Positions 57,243-64,000 of a stretch of 64,000 bases of DNA are shown in pieces. This DNA is from Cohnella endophytica (GTDB lineage: Bacteria > Bacillota > Bacilli > Paenibacillales > Paenibacillaceae), in contig NZ_RBZM01000006.1 of the NCBI RefSeq assembly GCF_003628305.1, forward strand, positions 434,001 through 498,000. Reading direction: 5' to 3'. The translations under genes were made by a program, and so were the position numbers. The notes below the pieces were generated by a model that was not told the DNA's origin, ran no database searches, and saw nothing but the letters and a program-made list of their open reading frames with translations. The stretch's first letter is position 1, and each line of letters opens with the position of its first letter.

Positions 57243-57271
57243 TTGAAAGTAGGTTGATCGCATGTTACAAT
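57243..57271 (+). promoter_or_regulatory. Sigma-A promoter of the thioredoxin-reductase-like gene
   Basis: TTGAAA (57243-57248), 17-bp spacer, TACAAT (57266-57271), 39 bp before the start codon. Confidence 0.75.
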
Positions 57272-57310
57272 GGGGTAAGTTCCATTATATCCCTTGAAGG
57301 AGTGATTGAG

Positions 57311-57874
57311 ATGTATGATGTTGCTATTATCGGCGGAGGTCCCGCAGGCGCTAGCGCGGCGATTTACACCGCTAAATCCGGAAAGAAGACGATCGTGATC
57401 GATAACGATCAGAGCGTTACCAAACGCGCTTGGATCGAAAACCATTACGGAGTCGAAGGAATCGCCGGCCCGGAGCTCGTGGCGATCGGCAAGAAGCAAG
57501 CCGCCAAGTTCGGAGCGGAGTTCGTGACGGCGAAGGCGACGAAGCTGACGGCCGGCGACGGCTTCATTACGGTGGAGACGGACGGGGAAACCTACGAGGC
57601 GGGTCACGTCATTATCGCTACGGGGATGTTCTTGGATATCGCGGAAACGAGCGGCGTTCGCACGAAACCGGGAACGGAGCCGAGAATCAAGACGATCGTC
57701 GATTGCACGCCCGAAGGCAAGACAAGCCTCGATAACGTATGGGTTGCCGGTACGGCTGCGGGCGTCAGCATGCATACGATCATTACCGCCGGAGACGGGG
57801 CGAAAGTCGCCATCAACGTCATTAGCGAGATTAACGGCGAGCGGTATGTGGATCACGACGTTCTGAAAGTATAG
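57311..57874 (+). CDS. Single-domain thioredoxin-reductase-like FAD protein
   Basis: A 187-residue flavoprotein. MYDVAIIGGGPAGASAAIYTAKSGKKTIVID is the FAD-binding start of thioredoxin reductases, HVIIATGMF the second FAD contact and VWVAGTAAGVSMHTIITAGDGAKVA the C-terminal FAD motif (canonical GDxxxxxxxxxxxAxG...A with GTAAG in place of GD). The NADPH-binding domain and the CxxC redox pair of real TrxB (about 310 residues) are missing, and nothing suggests a frameshift. It belongs to the short TrxR-like proteins of Bacillales (YhjX/'FAD-dependent oxidoreductase' type). Electron donor and partner unknown. AAGGAG precedes ATG 57311; a terminator follows. Confidence 0.85.
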   Translation: MYDVAIIGGGPAGASAAIYTAKSGKKTIVIDNDQSVTKRAWIENHYGVEGIAGPELVAIGKKQAAKFGAEFVTAKATKLTAGDGFITVETDGETYEAGHVIIATGMFLDIAETSGVRTKPGTEPRIKTIVDCTPEGKTSLDNVWVAGTAAGVSMHTIITAGDGAKVAINVISEINGERYVDHDVLKV

Positions 57875-57884
57875 GAAGACGCCG

Positions 57885-57924
57885 AAAGGCCTAGCCGTCG
57901 CAGCGATGCGGGGCTAGGCCTTTT
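57885..57924. terminator. Bidirectional terminator
   Basis: A 12-bp perfect stem, AAAGGCCTAGCC (57885-57896) with GGCTAGGCCTTT (57912-57923), with T-rich flank TTTTG. It serves both the flavoprotein gene and the convergent CAP-domain gene. Confidence 0.85.
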
Positions 57925-57943
57925 GTTGCTTCATGTCTAATCA

Positions 57944-58672
57944 TTATCCGATAAATTCTTGAACCCATTCGCCGTTATAATAAGCGACGCCGATCGTCGT
58001 GAAGTTCGCGCTCAGGATGTTGGCGCGGTGACCGGGGCTATTCATCCAAGCCGTCATGACTTCTTGCGGAGTACGTTGGCCTTTGGCGATATTTTCGCCG
58101 GCGTAGCGATAGCTGATGCCGTAGGATTTCATCATGTCGAACGGCGAACCGTAAGTCGGCGAGGTATGGTCGAAGTAACCTTTGTTATACATATCCTTCG
58201 CTTTGTCCAACGCCATTTTCGTCAATGTTGCGTTCGTTGACTTAAGCGCGCTTAGACCGGCTTTGGCGCGTTCTTGATTGACCAAAGATACGACTTGAGT
58301 CGCGAATTCGGAAGTCGCGGTCGTCGATCCGGTGCCACCGCTGCCTTGGCTAGGCTGCGAAGGTTTGGATGGAGTCGTTGGAGTCGTAGGCGTTGTCGGC
58401 TTGCTCGGTTGCGTCGGCGGAGTTGTCGGCTTGCTCGGTTGAGTAACCGTACCGCTTCCGCCCGTTCCGTTCGGGTAAAGGTTTTTGAAATATTGTTGCA
58501 ACAGGGCGTTCAGATCGTAACCCTGTAAAGTGTATGTTTGCACCGTCGTAACTACCGTCGCGTTCGGAGTAGCTGCCGAAGCGGCGCCGACGCCCGCCGG
58601 AATGGAAATGGCCAATGCCAGCGTACCTAATCCAAGGATTTTCGTGAAGCTGCTTTTTTTGTGCTTATTCAT
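57944..58672 (-). CDS. Secreted CAP-domain (SCP/YkwD-like) protein
   Basis: A 242-residue exported protein. The signal peptide ends in GAASAA; a middle linker is rich in Pro, Thr and Ser with repeated KPTTP units; the C-terminal CAP domain (about 120-242) shows FATQVVSLVNQERAKAGLSAL, the His/Glu residues in YFDHTSPTYGSPFDMM and YAGENIAKGQ, and MNSPGHRANILSANFTTIGVAYY. Relatives in Bacillus (YkwD) are secreted and linked to sporulation or cell wall, without a proven enzymatic role. GGGGGA precedes the ATG on the minus strand. Confidence 0.93.
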   Translation of the reverse strand: MNKHKKSSFTKILGLGTLALAISIPAGVGAASAATPNATVVTTVQTYTLQGYDLNALLQQYFKNLYPNGTGGSGTVTQPSKPTTPPTQPSKPTTPTTPTTPSKPSQPSQGSGGTGSTTATSEFATQVVSLVNQERAKAGLSALKSTNATLTKMALDKAKDMYNKGYFDHTSPTYGSPFDMMKSYGISYRYAGENIAKGQRTPQEVMTAWMNSPGHRANILSANFTTIGVAYYNGEWVQEFIG

Positions 58673-58952
58673 GAGAAAGTTCCCCCTTAAGTTGTGTGTT
58701 GGCTCGGTCTATCTCAAAGTCTATCAGCAGTCGCATGCGAAAACATTCCATAAAATATGTAAGAAGCCCGGCGGATCGTGCGGAAAGACCGGAGCGGCGG
58801 GGAATTGCGCGGTTGAATTACAAAACTCTCATTCTCGGAAAATGGAAATATGGAGGTAGATAGAAGGGTTTGAAGGTTGAAAAAGCGAATACCTATTCGC
58901 ATGATGAGAGGCTCTGATCATAACCATACAAGGAATGCGGGGGGATTAAATA

Positions 58953-59867
58953 ATGAACGCGATACTGACAAAACGCGAGTACGAGAAGGCGCGGCAATTT
59001 CTGTTGACGAAGGCAAGGAAGCTGGAAGCGGCGCAATTCCATTATGAATTCGAGCAAGGTTCGGAAGACGAGGTGCTCCGGGAATTGCTGCGATATCAGA
59101 ACGACGACGGCGGCTTCGGGAAGGGGCTCGAACCGGATCTGCGCTGCGAGGAATCTTCGGCGCTGGCAACGACGACGGCTATGCAGTCGCTGGTTAGACT
59201 AACCGAATCCGCGATTCCGTTAATAGAGCGTGCCATGCGGTACTTCCGGAATAGCTATTCGGATTCCGGCAACGGATGGGACATCATCCCGAAGGAAGCG
59301 GAGCAAGCGCCAAGGGCGATCTGGTGGGAGTACGGAGCGTTCAAGGATAATTGGGGAAATCCGAACGCGGAGATCGCCGGCTACTTTAACCGTTTTACTG
59401 ATCTTGCCGGATCTCACGGTTCGGAGTTTGCCGATCGGCTGAACGGATATGCTTTGCGTCATTTGCGGGAGAGCTGCGATCTTCGCGAGATGCACGAGAT
59501 GTTGTGTTACGTTCGCTGGCAGGAGACGCTTCCCGCGGAAACTCGTCATGAAATTTCGGGACAATTGGATGAGTTCGTCGACAACTGCGTCATAGCCGAT
59601 CCGGGCGATCGCATCGGATACGGGGGTTATCCGCTGATGGTCGTTCAGAGTACGGAAGATCGCTACTATTCGAAATACGCCGACGTCCTCCCGGGCGATC
59701 TGGATCGTTTGATCGAGAGCCAGTCCGCCGAAGGATGCTGGTCGCCGAATTGGGCTTGGGGCCGATATGATGAAGCGTGGGAGACGGCGAAGATGGAATG
59801 GCAAGGCGTCCTCACGCTTCAAGCTCTGCGTACTTTGCGTAACTTCGGCCGGCTCGAACGGAACTAG
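58953..59867 (+). CDS. Alpha/alpha-toroid protein (prenyltransferase/squalene-cyclase-like repeats)
   Basis: A 304-residue soluble protein with repeats of the QW type found in terpenoid cyclases and prenyltransferase beta subunits: LLRYQNDDGGFGKGLEPDLR near residue 47 and LIESQSAEGCWSPNWAWG near the end, separated by helical stretches. The catalytic DxDD or zinc-ligand motifs of the known enzymes are not evident, so an enzymatic function cannot be assigned. Proteins of this length are widespread and uncharacterised in Paenibacillaceae. GGGGGG precedes ATG 58953. It is 126 bp upstream of thiL and has no hairpin after it. Confidence 0.7.
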   Translation: MNAILTKREYEKARQFLLTKARKLEAAQFHYEFEQGSEDEVLRELLRYQNDDGGFGKGLEPDLRCEESSALATTTAMQSLVRLTESAIPLIERAMRYFRNSYSDSGNGWDIIPKEAEQAPRAIWWEYGAFKDNWGNPNAEIAGYFNRFTDLAGSHGSEFADRLNGYALRHLRESCDLREMHEMLCYVRWQETLPAETRHEISGQLDEFVDNCVIADPGDRIGYGGYPLMVVQSTEDRYYSKYADVLPGDLDRLIESQSAEGCWSPNWAWGRYDEAWETAKMEWQGVLTLQALRTLRNFGRLERN

Positions 59868-59933
59868 CGGACGTTATCCCTTTCGCGGACCGAAATCGTC
59901 ATGCAGCCCTTTCGGCAAATGCCTTTCCGGCCT

Positions 59934-59962
59934 TTGCATGTTCAACCCTGCCCCGATATAAT
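59934..59962 (+). promoter_or_regulatory. Promoter of the thiL-tsaE-tsaB-rimI-tsaD operon
   Basis: TTGCAT (59934-59939), 17-bp spacer, perfect TATAAT (59957-59962). The start codon of thiL lies 32 bp after the -10. Confidence 0.75.
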
Positions 59963-59993
59963 GAAGGGACATTATGACGAAAAGGGTGACGCC

Positions 59994-61028
59994 GTGCCGT
60001 CTCAGGATGAATTCGCGCTTATACGCGACTGGAATGATGGCCGGCAATCCGAGGAATTCCTCGACTCCGCCGGAATCGTACTGGGCATTGGCGACGATGC
60101 GGCCGTCGTAAGCGGAGCTTCGGATCGGGAATGGCTTTTCGCCGTGGATACGATGGTAGAGGACGTCCACTTCCGAGACGATACGATGGGCGAAGCGGAC
60201 GTGGGTTACAAGGCGCTAGCGGCCAACGTCAGCGATATCGCGGCGATGGGCGGCGTACCTAGGCAAGCGCTCGTATCGATTAGCGCGCCTCCGTCATGGA
60301 ACGGCGAACGAATGAAGCGTTTGTACGACGGGCTTTACGAATGCGCGGAGCGATATGGCATCGCCATCATCGGAGGGGATACGACTTCGGCTCCCCGGCA
60401 GCTTGTCGTTAGCGTGACGATCATCGGAACGGTCGAAGTCGGCCGGGCGATTCGCAGGAACGGAGCAAAGCCCGGGCAGTCGGTGTTTGTGACCGGGCCT
60501 ACCGGGTTGTCGGCAGCCGGACTTCATGGCTTGTTGAAACAGAGGGATAGATCGAAGGAAACGTCGGTTGAGGAAGCAATTCCGCAGAGGCTTGTCCTTT
60601 CCCATAGACGTCCGGCGCCATCGGTAAGAGCGGGACGAATCTTGCTCGAGACGGGCTGGGGTTCTTCCCTGAACGACGTAAGCGACGGACTGGCCAGCGA
60701 AGCTTGGGAGATTGCCGAAGCTTCGCAAGCGAGGCTTGTGCTTCGCGAACGAGCGTTGCCCGTTTCCGGAGACTTGGCATCCTATGCCGGCGCTCAAGGC
60801 GTGCGTCTGCTAGATTGGATGCTCTACGGCGGCGAGGACTACGTGCTGATCGGAACCGTCGATCGGATTCACGAACTAGCTTTGAAGGAACGTTTTCGGG
60901 CGGAAGGTCTCCCCTTGTTCATTATCGGGGAAGTAGAGTCCGGGACGCCCGAAGTTGTGCTGGAGACGGCTTCCGGTACGCGCAAACCGCTCCGCAAGGG
61001 CGGTTATAATCATTTTCCGAAGGGATAA
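59994..61028 (+). CDS. thiL: Thiamine-monophosphate kinase
   Basis: A 344-residue kinase converting thiamine phosphate to thiamine diphosphate. SQDEFALI is the typical start, with GIGDDAAVV, AVDTMVEDVHF, GYKALAANVSDIAAMGG, IIGGDTTSAP, SLNDVSDGLASEA and YGGEDYVLIGTV marking the PurM-like fold. GTG 59994 with AAGGGTG is chosen, since an ATG start further upstream would overlap the promoter. It is grouped with tsaE, tsaB, rimI and tsaD, a common arrangement in Bacillales. Confidence 0.95.
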   Translation: MPSQDEFALIRDWNDGRQSEEFLDSAGIVLGIGDDAAVVSGASDREWLFAVDTMVEDVHFRDDTMGEADVGYKALAANVSDIAAMGGVPRQALVSISAPPSWNGERMKRLYDGLYECAERYGIAIIGGDTTSAPRQLVVSVTIIGTVEVGRAIRRNGAKPGQSVFVTGPTGLSAAGLHGLLKQRDRSKETSVEEAIPQRLVLSHRRPAPSVRAGRILLETGWGSSLNDVSDGLASEAWEIAEASQARLVLRERALPVSGDLASYAGAQGVRLLDWMLYGGEDYVLIGTVDRIHELALKERFRAEGLPLFIIGEVESGTPEVVLETASGTRKPLRKGGYNHFPKG

Positions 61029-61034
61029 CGTGGG

Positions 61035-61559
61035 ATGATGCAGGGGAAACAGACGGACGGGGATTCGACGATCTATGTTCGGGTAGCCGGTACCGTGGAG
61101 GACACGGTCGCTTTCGCGGAAGAGCTCGCCCGATTGGCGGGACCGGGAAGCGTTCTGGCGTTGGACGGCGATCTTGGCGCGGGCAAAACGAGATTTGCCC
61201 AAGCGTTCGCGGCCGCGATCGGCGTGAAGGGGATCGTCAACAGTCCGACCTATACGATAATTAAAGAATACGAAGGGGACAAGCTTCCCTTCTACCATAT
61301 GGACGTGTACCGTCTATCTCTCGAAGAGGCGGACGAACTGGGGCTCGACGAATATTTCCATGGCCAAGGCGTTACGCTGGTCGAATGGGCTTCCCTTATC
61401 GAGCCGATATTGCCGCCCGAACGCTTGCACATCCGATTGGAAACGACGGGGGCGGAGTCGCGCCGTATTTACTGTCGTCCGGTCGGAAGCGAATATGCGG
61501 GCTGGTGCGAACGATTAAAGCTCGACAAGTCAGACGGGGAAGGAGAATCGACGACATGA
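61035..61559 (+). CDS. tsaE: tRNA threonylcarbamoyladenosine biosynthesis ATPase TsaE
   Basis: A 174-residue P-loop ATPase needed for t6A37 tRNA modification. Walker A is DGDLGAGKTRFAQ, followed by VNSPTYTIIKEYEG, HMDVYRLS and VEWASLIEPILP, all diagnostic. It works with TsaB and TsaD encoded just downstream. It starts six bases after thiL at tandem ATGs (61035, 61038) and overlaps tsaB by four bases. The C-terminus is about 20 residues longer than typical. Confidence 0.95.
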   Translation: MMQGKQTDGDSTIYVRVAGTVEDTVAFAEELARLAGPGSVLALDGDLGAGKTRFAQAFAAAIGVKGIVNSPTYTIIKEYEGDKLPFYHMDVYRLSLEEADELGLDEYFHGQGVTLVEWASLIEPILPPERLHIRLETTGAESRRIYCRPVGSEYAGWCERLKLDKSDGEGESTT

Positions 61560-62374
61560 GCACGCAAGACAGAACCGGTAACAGCGAATCCAATCCGAAT
61601 GTAACGATACTCGCTTTCGATACGTCGACGGCGGCATTTGCCGCGGCGATCGTAAGGGACGGGGTGCGGTTGGATGCTACGATTTCCTTCACCGAGCGGA
61701 ATCATTCGGTCAAGCTATTGTCCGAGATCAAGGAATTGCTCGGCCGTAACGGGCTGCAAGGCAAAGATTTAGATGCTATCGCGGTAGGACAAGGACCGGG
61801 GTCGTATACCGGCGTTCGAATCGCGGTTACGGCTGCCAAGACGCTGGCTTGGACATGGGGTAAGCCTCTGATCGGCGTATCCAGCCTGGAAGCTCTCGCA
61901 TTAGGGGCGTGGTCCGAGCTTCGAGAAAACGGAACGGATGTCGCGGAGCTTGGTGAACGAGCTTGGATCGTTCCGCTCATGGATGCAAGGAGAGGACAAG
62001 TATATACGTCCCGTTACTTGGTGGATCGAACGGGTAGCTGGGAACGTGCGGACGGCGACGGCATAAGGTTGATCGAGGATTGGTCGAAGCAGCTCGGACA
62101 TCAGGCGGCGTCCGCTGACGGGAAGGGTTCGCCGTCTGTCTGGTTCGTCGGCGAGATCGGCGCGACCCAGCAGACCGCGATTGAACAAGCGCAGCTGGAA
62201 ACCGATGTCCGCTTGCGGACGCTGGCCTGCGAGATGAGCGCCGTCGCCGTCGGCCAACTTGCCGGAATTCGATATCGGCAAGGCGAAAGAGACGACGTTC
62301 ACGGGTTCGTCCCGAATTACACGCAGTTGGCGGAAGCGGAAGCGAAGCTGCTGGCGGTATCGCGGGGAGAGTGA
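61556..62374 (+). CDS. tsaB: tRNA threonylcarbamoyladenosine biosynthesis protein TsaB
   Basis: A 272-residue ASKHA-fold protein, partner of TsaD. ILAFDTSTAAFAAAI, NHSVKLLSEIKELL, IAVGQGPGSYTGVRIAVTAAKTLAW and PLMDARRGQVYTSRY are the family hallmarks. ATG 61556 with AAGGAG nine bases upstream is chosen. It scaffolds the TsaB-TsaD-TsaE complex. Confidence 0.95.
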   Translation: MSTQDRTGNSESNPNVTILAFDTSTAAFAAAIVRDGVRLDATISFTERNHSVKLLSEIKELLGRNGLQGKDLDAIAVGQGPGSYTGVRIAVTAAKTLAWTWGKPLIGVSSLEALALGAWSELRENGTDVAELGERAWIVPLMDARRGQVYTSRYLVDRTGSWERADGDGIRLIEDWSKQLGHQAASADGKGSPSVWFVGEIGATQQTAIEQAQLETDVRLRTLACEMSAVAVGQLAGIRYRQGERDDVHGFVPNYTQLAEAEAKLLAVSRGE

Positions 62375-62378
62375 CGAA

Positions 62379-62873
62379 GTGGAATACCGTTTGATGAATT
62401 TGAACGACATCGCGGCCATCGTCGAGATCGAACGCGAAGCTTTTACTGCGCCATGGTCCGCGGAAGCGTTCCGCAACGAACTGACGAATAACCTGTTCGC
62501 CAAATATATGATCATGGAGCTGGACGATCAGATCTTAGGCTACGGCGGGATGTGGCTCATTATCGACGAGGCGCATGTCACGAACATTGCCGTCAAGGAA
62601 AAGCATCGGGGAATGGGGTATGGGGAGAAGCTGCTCCGGGAAATGATGCGGACGGCTTATTTCCTCGGCGCCAGGAGAATGACGCTTGAGGTTAGGGTAT
62701 CCAATGAAATCGCGCAGTCCTTATACCGTAAATTAGGATTTACGCCTTCCGGCGTTCGACCCGCTTATTACTCGGATAATCTAGAGGACGCGCTCATTAT
62801 GTGGGCGGATCTCTTGCCGGGCGAGGGCGAGGACGCGGAATACGAAGAGCTTGCAGAGGGGGAAGAGGCATGA
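62379..62873 (+). CDS. rimI: Ribosomal protein alanine acetyltransferase RimI
   Basis: A 164-residue GNAT N-acetyltransferase. YRLMNLNDIAAIVEIEREAFTAPWS, NIAVKEKHRGMGYGEKLLREMM (acetyl-CoA-binding R-x-x-G-x-G) and EVRVSNEIAQSLYRKLGF are typical of RimI, which acetylates ribosomal protein S18 in E. coli. GTG 62379 follows GGGGAGA. An acidic C-terminal tail (GEGEDAEYEEL) is extra. It overlaps tsaD by four bases. Confidence 0.93.
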   Translation: MEYRLMNLNDIAAIVEIEREAFTAPWSAEAFRNELTNNLFAKYMIMELDDQILGYGGMWLIIDEAHVTNIAVKEKHRGMGYGEKLLREMMRTAYFLGARRMTLEVRVSNEIAQSLYRKLGFTPSGVRPAYYSDNLEDALIMWADLLPGEGEDAEYEELAEGEEA

Positions 62874-63952
62874 GCGAAACGACGAACACGGCAGCATCCC
62901 CTTCGGATCATATAGAAAATCAGGAGCTTCCGGATAGCGGTTATTTGCTGCTGGCTATCGAGACGAGCTGCGACGAAACATCCGTAGCTGTCGTACGGAA
63001 CGGCCGGGAAGTTCTTTCGAATATCATATCCAGCCAGATCGACACGCATCGCCAATTCGGAGGCGTCGTTCCGGAGATCGCTTCCCGTAAGCATGTCGAG
63101 AGCATGACTTTGATTATCGAAGAAGCGCTACGGGAAGCGCAAGTCGAATTGCCCGACATCGACGGAATCGCGGTAACCCAAGGGCCCGGATTGATCGGAG
63201 CTCTTCTCGTCGGCGTCGTGGCGGCGAAGAGCTTGGCGATGGCGCTAGACGTGCCTTTGATCGGAACCCATCATATCGCGGGTCACATTTACGCCAATCA
63301 TCTGGTCGGGGACATCTTGTACCCGGCGATCGCGTTAGTCGTATCCGGCGGACATACGGAAATCGTGCTCCTCGAGTCGGAGGGCAAATTCCGCATGATC
63401 GGCCGGACGAGGGACGATGCGGTGGGCGAAGCATACGATAAAGTGGCGCGTGCGCTGCGTTTTCCTTATCCCGGCGGACCTTACGTCGATCGACTCGCGC
63501 AAGAAGCGACCGAGGAGGTCGTCTTGCCGCGCTCCTGGCTGGAGCCGGACTCGTACGATTTTAGCTTCAGCGGGTTGAAATCCGCCGTGCTGGCCGAGAT
63601 CAATCGTTCCCGGATGAAAGGGGAGACGCCGGAGTTCTCGGCTTTGGCGAGAGGCTTCCAGCAGTCGGTTATCGACGTGGTGACGGGAAAAGCGATCAAG
63701 GCGGCGAAGGAATTCGGCGCCAGGCAGATGCTGCTTTGCGGCGGAGTGGCGGCTAACAAGGGACTGAGGACCAAACTGACGGAGCTGTGTGCGGAAGTGG
63801 GACTGCCACTGCTTATTCCGCCTAACAAGCTTTGCACGGATAACGCGGCCATGATCGCCGCGGCCGCGGATATGAAATGGCGCAGAAAGCAGTTCTCGTC
63901 GCTCGACTTGAAGGCCGAAGCGGTCATGTCGTTGGAAGAATGGTCGGTCTAA
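62870..63952 (+). CDS. tsaD: tRNA N6-adenosine threonylcarbamoyltransferase TsaD
   Basis: A 360-residue metal-dependent transferase that places the threonylcarbamoyl group on A37. LAIETSCDETSVAVV, QGPGLIGALLVGV, the iron-binding HHIAGHIYANHL (His-x3-His), VVSGGHTEIVL, AYDKVARAL and LLCGGVAANKGLR are diagnostic. ATG 62870 overlaps rimI. A 25-residue N-terminal extension precedes the fold. No gene is visible in the remaining 48 bases; a TTGACA near 63986 may be the -35 of the next promoter. Confidence 0.96.
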   Translation: MSETTNTAASPSDHIENQELPDSGYLLLAIETSCDETSVAVVRNGREVLSNIISSQIDTHRQFGGVVPEIASRKHVESMTLIIEEALREAQVELPDIDGIAVTQGPGLIGALLVGVVAAKSLAMALDVPLIGTHHIAGHIYANHLVGDILYPAIALVVSGGHTEIVLLESEGKFRMIGRTRDDAVGEAYDKVARALRFPYPGGPYVDRLAQEATEEVVLPRSWLEPDSYDFSFSGLKSAVLAEINRSRMKGETPEFSALARGFQQSVIDVVTGKAIKAAKEFGARQMLLCGGVAANKGLRTKLTELCAEVGLPLLIPPNKLCTDNAAMIAAAADMKWRRKQFSSLDLKAEAVMSLEEWSV

Positions 63953-64000
63953 CCCGGCGCTTCGCGAAAAAAAGTGCGGCTGGGGAATTGACAGACTATT

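Overview
The window looks like a chromosome segment of an endospore-forming, plant-polymer-degrading member of the Paenibacillaceae (Paenibacillus/Cohnella type). The grounds are strong AGGAGG-type ribosome binding sites, an H-type small acid-soluble spore protein, a KapB-like sporulation protein, CBM3-bearing cellulases, an agr-type quorum-sensing locus, a collagen-like surface protein and a Ku/LigD repair set. No rRNA, tRNA, CRISPR array, insertion sequence or prophage block was seen.

Layout. (1) 1-5.5 kb: tandem secreted cellulases: the CBM3 tail of an upstream enzyme, a GH6 enzyme with four Fn3 repeats plus CBM3, and a GH5 enzyme with two Fn3 repeats plus CBM3. (2) 5.7-16.8 kb: an AraC-type regulator, a UgtP-like diglycosyldiacylglycerol synthase, kapB, a Big2-repeat secreted protein, an SGNH hydrolase and gltB. 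(3) 17.0-19.6 kb: a compact agr-like locus (sensor-like membrane protein without kinase, AgrB, AgrD, stand-alone LytTR), a small ORF and an XRE repressor. (4) 19.8-23.4 kb: a PilZ protein with an LCP-family transferase, a 47-residue zinc ribbon and an ABC exporter. (5) 24.1-38.7 kb: a long exopolysaccharide operon with BY-kinase, Wzz, GalU, initiating transferase, Wzy, Wzx, GDP-mannose/GDP-rhamnose enzymes and five glycosyltransferases. (6) 38.8-47.6 kb: a second operon with WecE, RmlA, an FAD oxidoreductase, an SDR, an Sfp-type PPTase, an adenylation-carrier-thioesterase protein and an acyltransferase. It probably makes an acylated 4-amino-4,6-dideoxy sugar. (7) 47.7-50.4 kb: a collagen-like surface protein. 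(8) 50.7-56.7 kb: cardiolipin synthase and an end-joining set (LigD polymerase, ligase, Ku) with an AT-richer MFS exporter between. (9) 56.8-64 kb: a spore protein pair, a single-domain thioredoxin-reductase-like flavoprotein, a CAP protein, an alpha/alpha-toroid protein and the thiL-tsaE-tsaB-rimI-tsaD operon.

The most notable signal is regulatory. Ten copies of a 15-bp palindrome of the type GATACA-N3-TGTATC lie in the promoter regions of the PilZ/LCP operon, the zinc-ribbon gene, the exopolysaccharide operon and the amino-sugar operon. In three promoters one copy fills the spacer between -35 and -10 with identical geometry (one base on each side). The XRE gene next to these promoters has HTH sequence resembling PBSX Xre, and a perfect 13-bp inverted repeat of related design lies upstream of it. 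Together these suggest a biofilm/exopolysaccharide regulon under one XRE repressor, physically next to a quorum-sensing locus. The other strong candidates for something undescribed are the kinase-less agr locus and the amino-sugar/NRPS-like operon beside a collagen-like protein.
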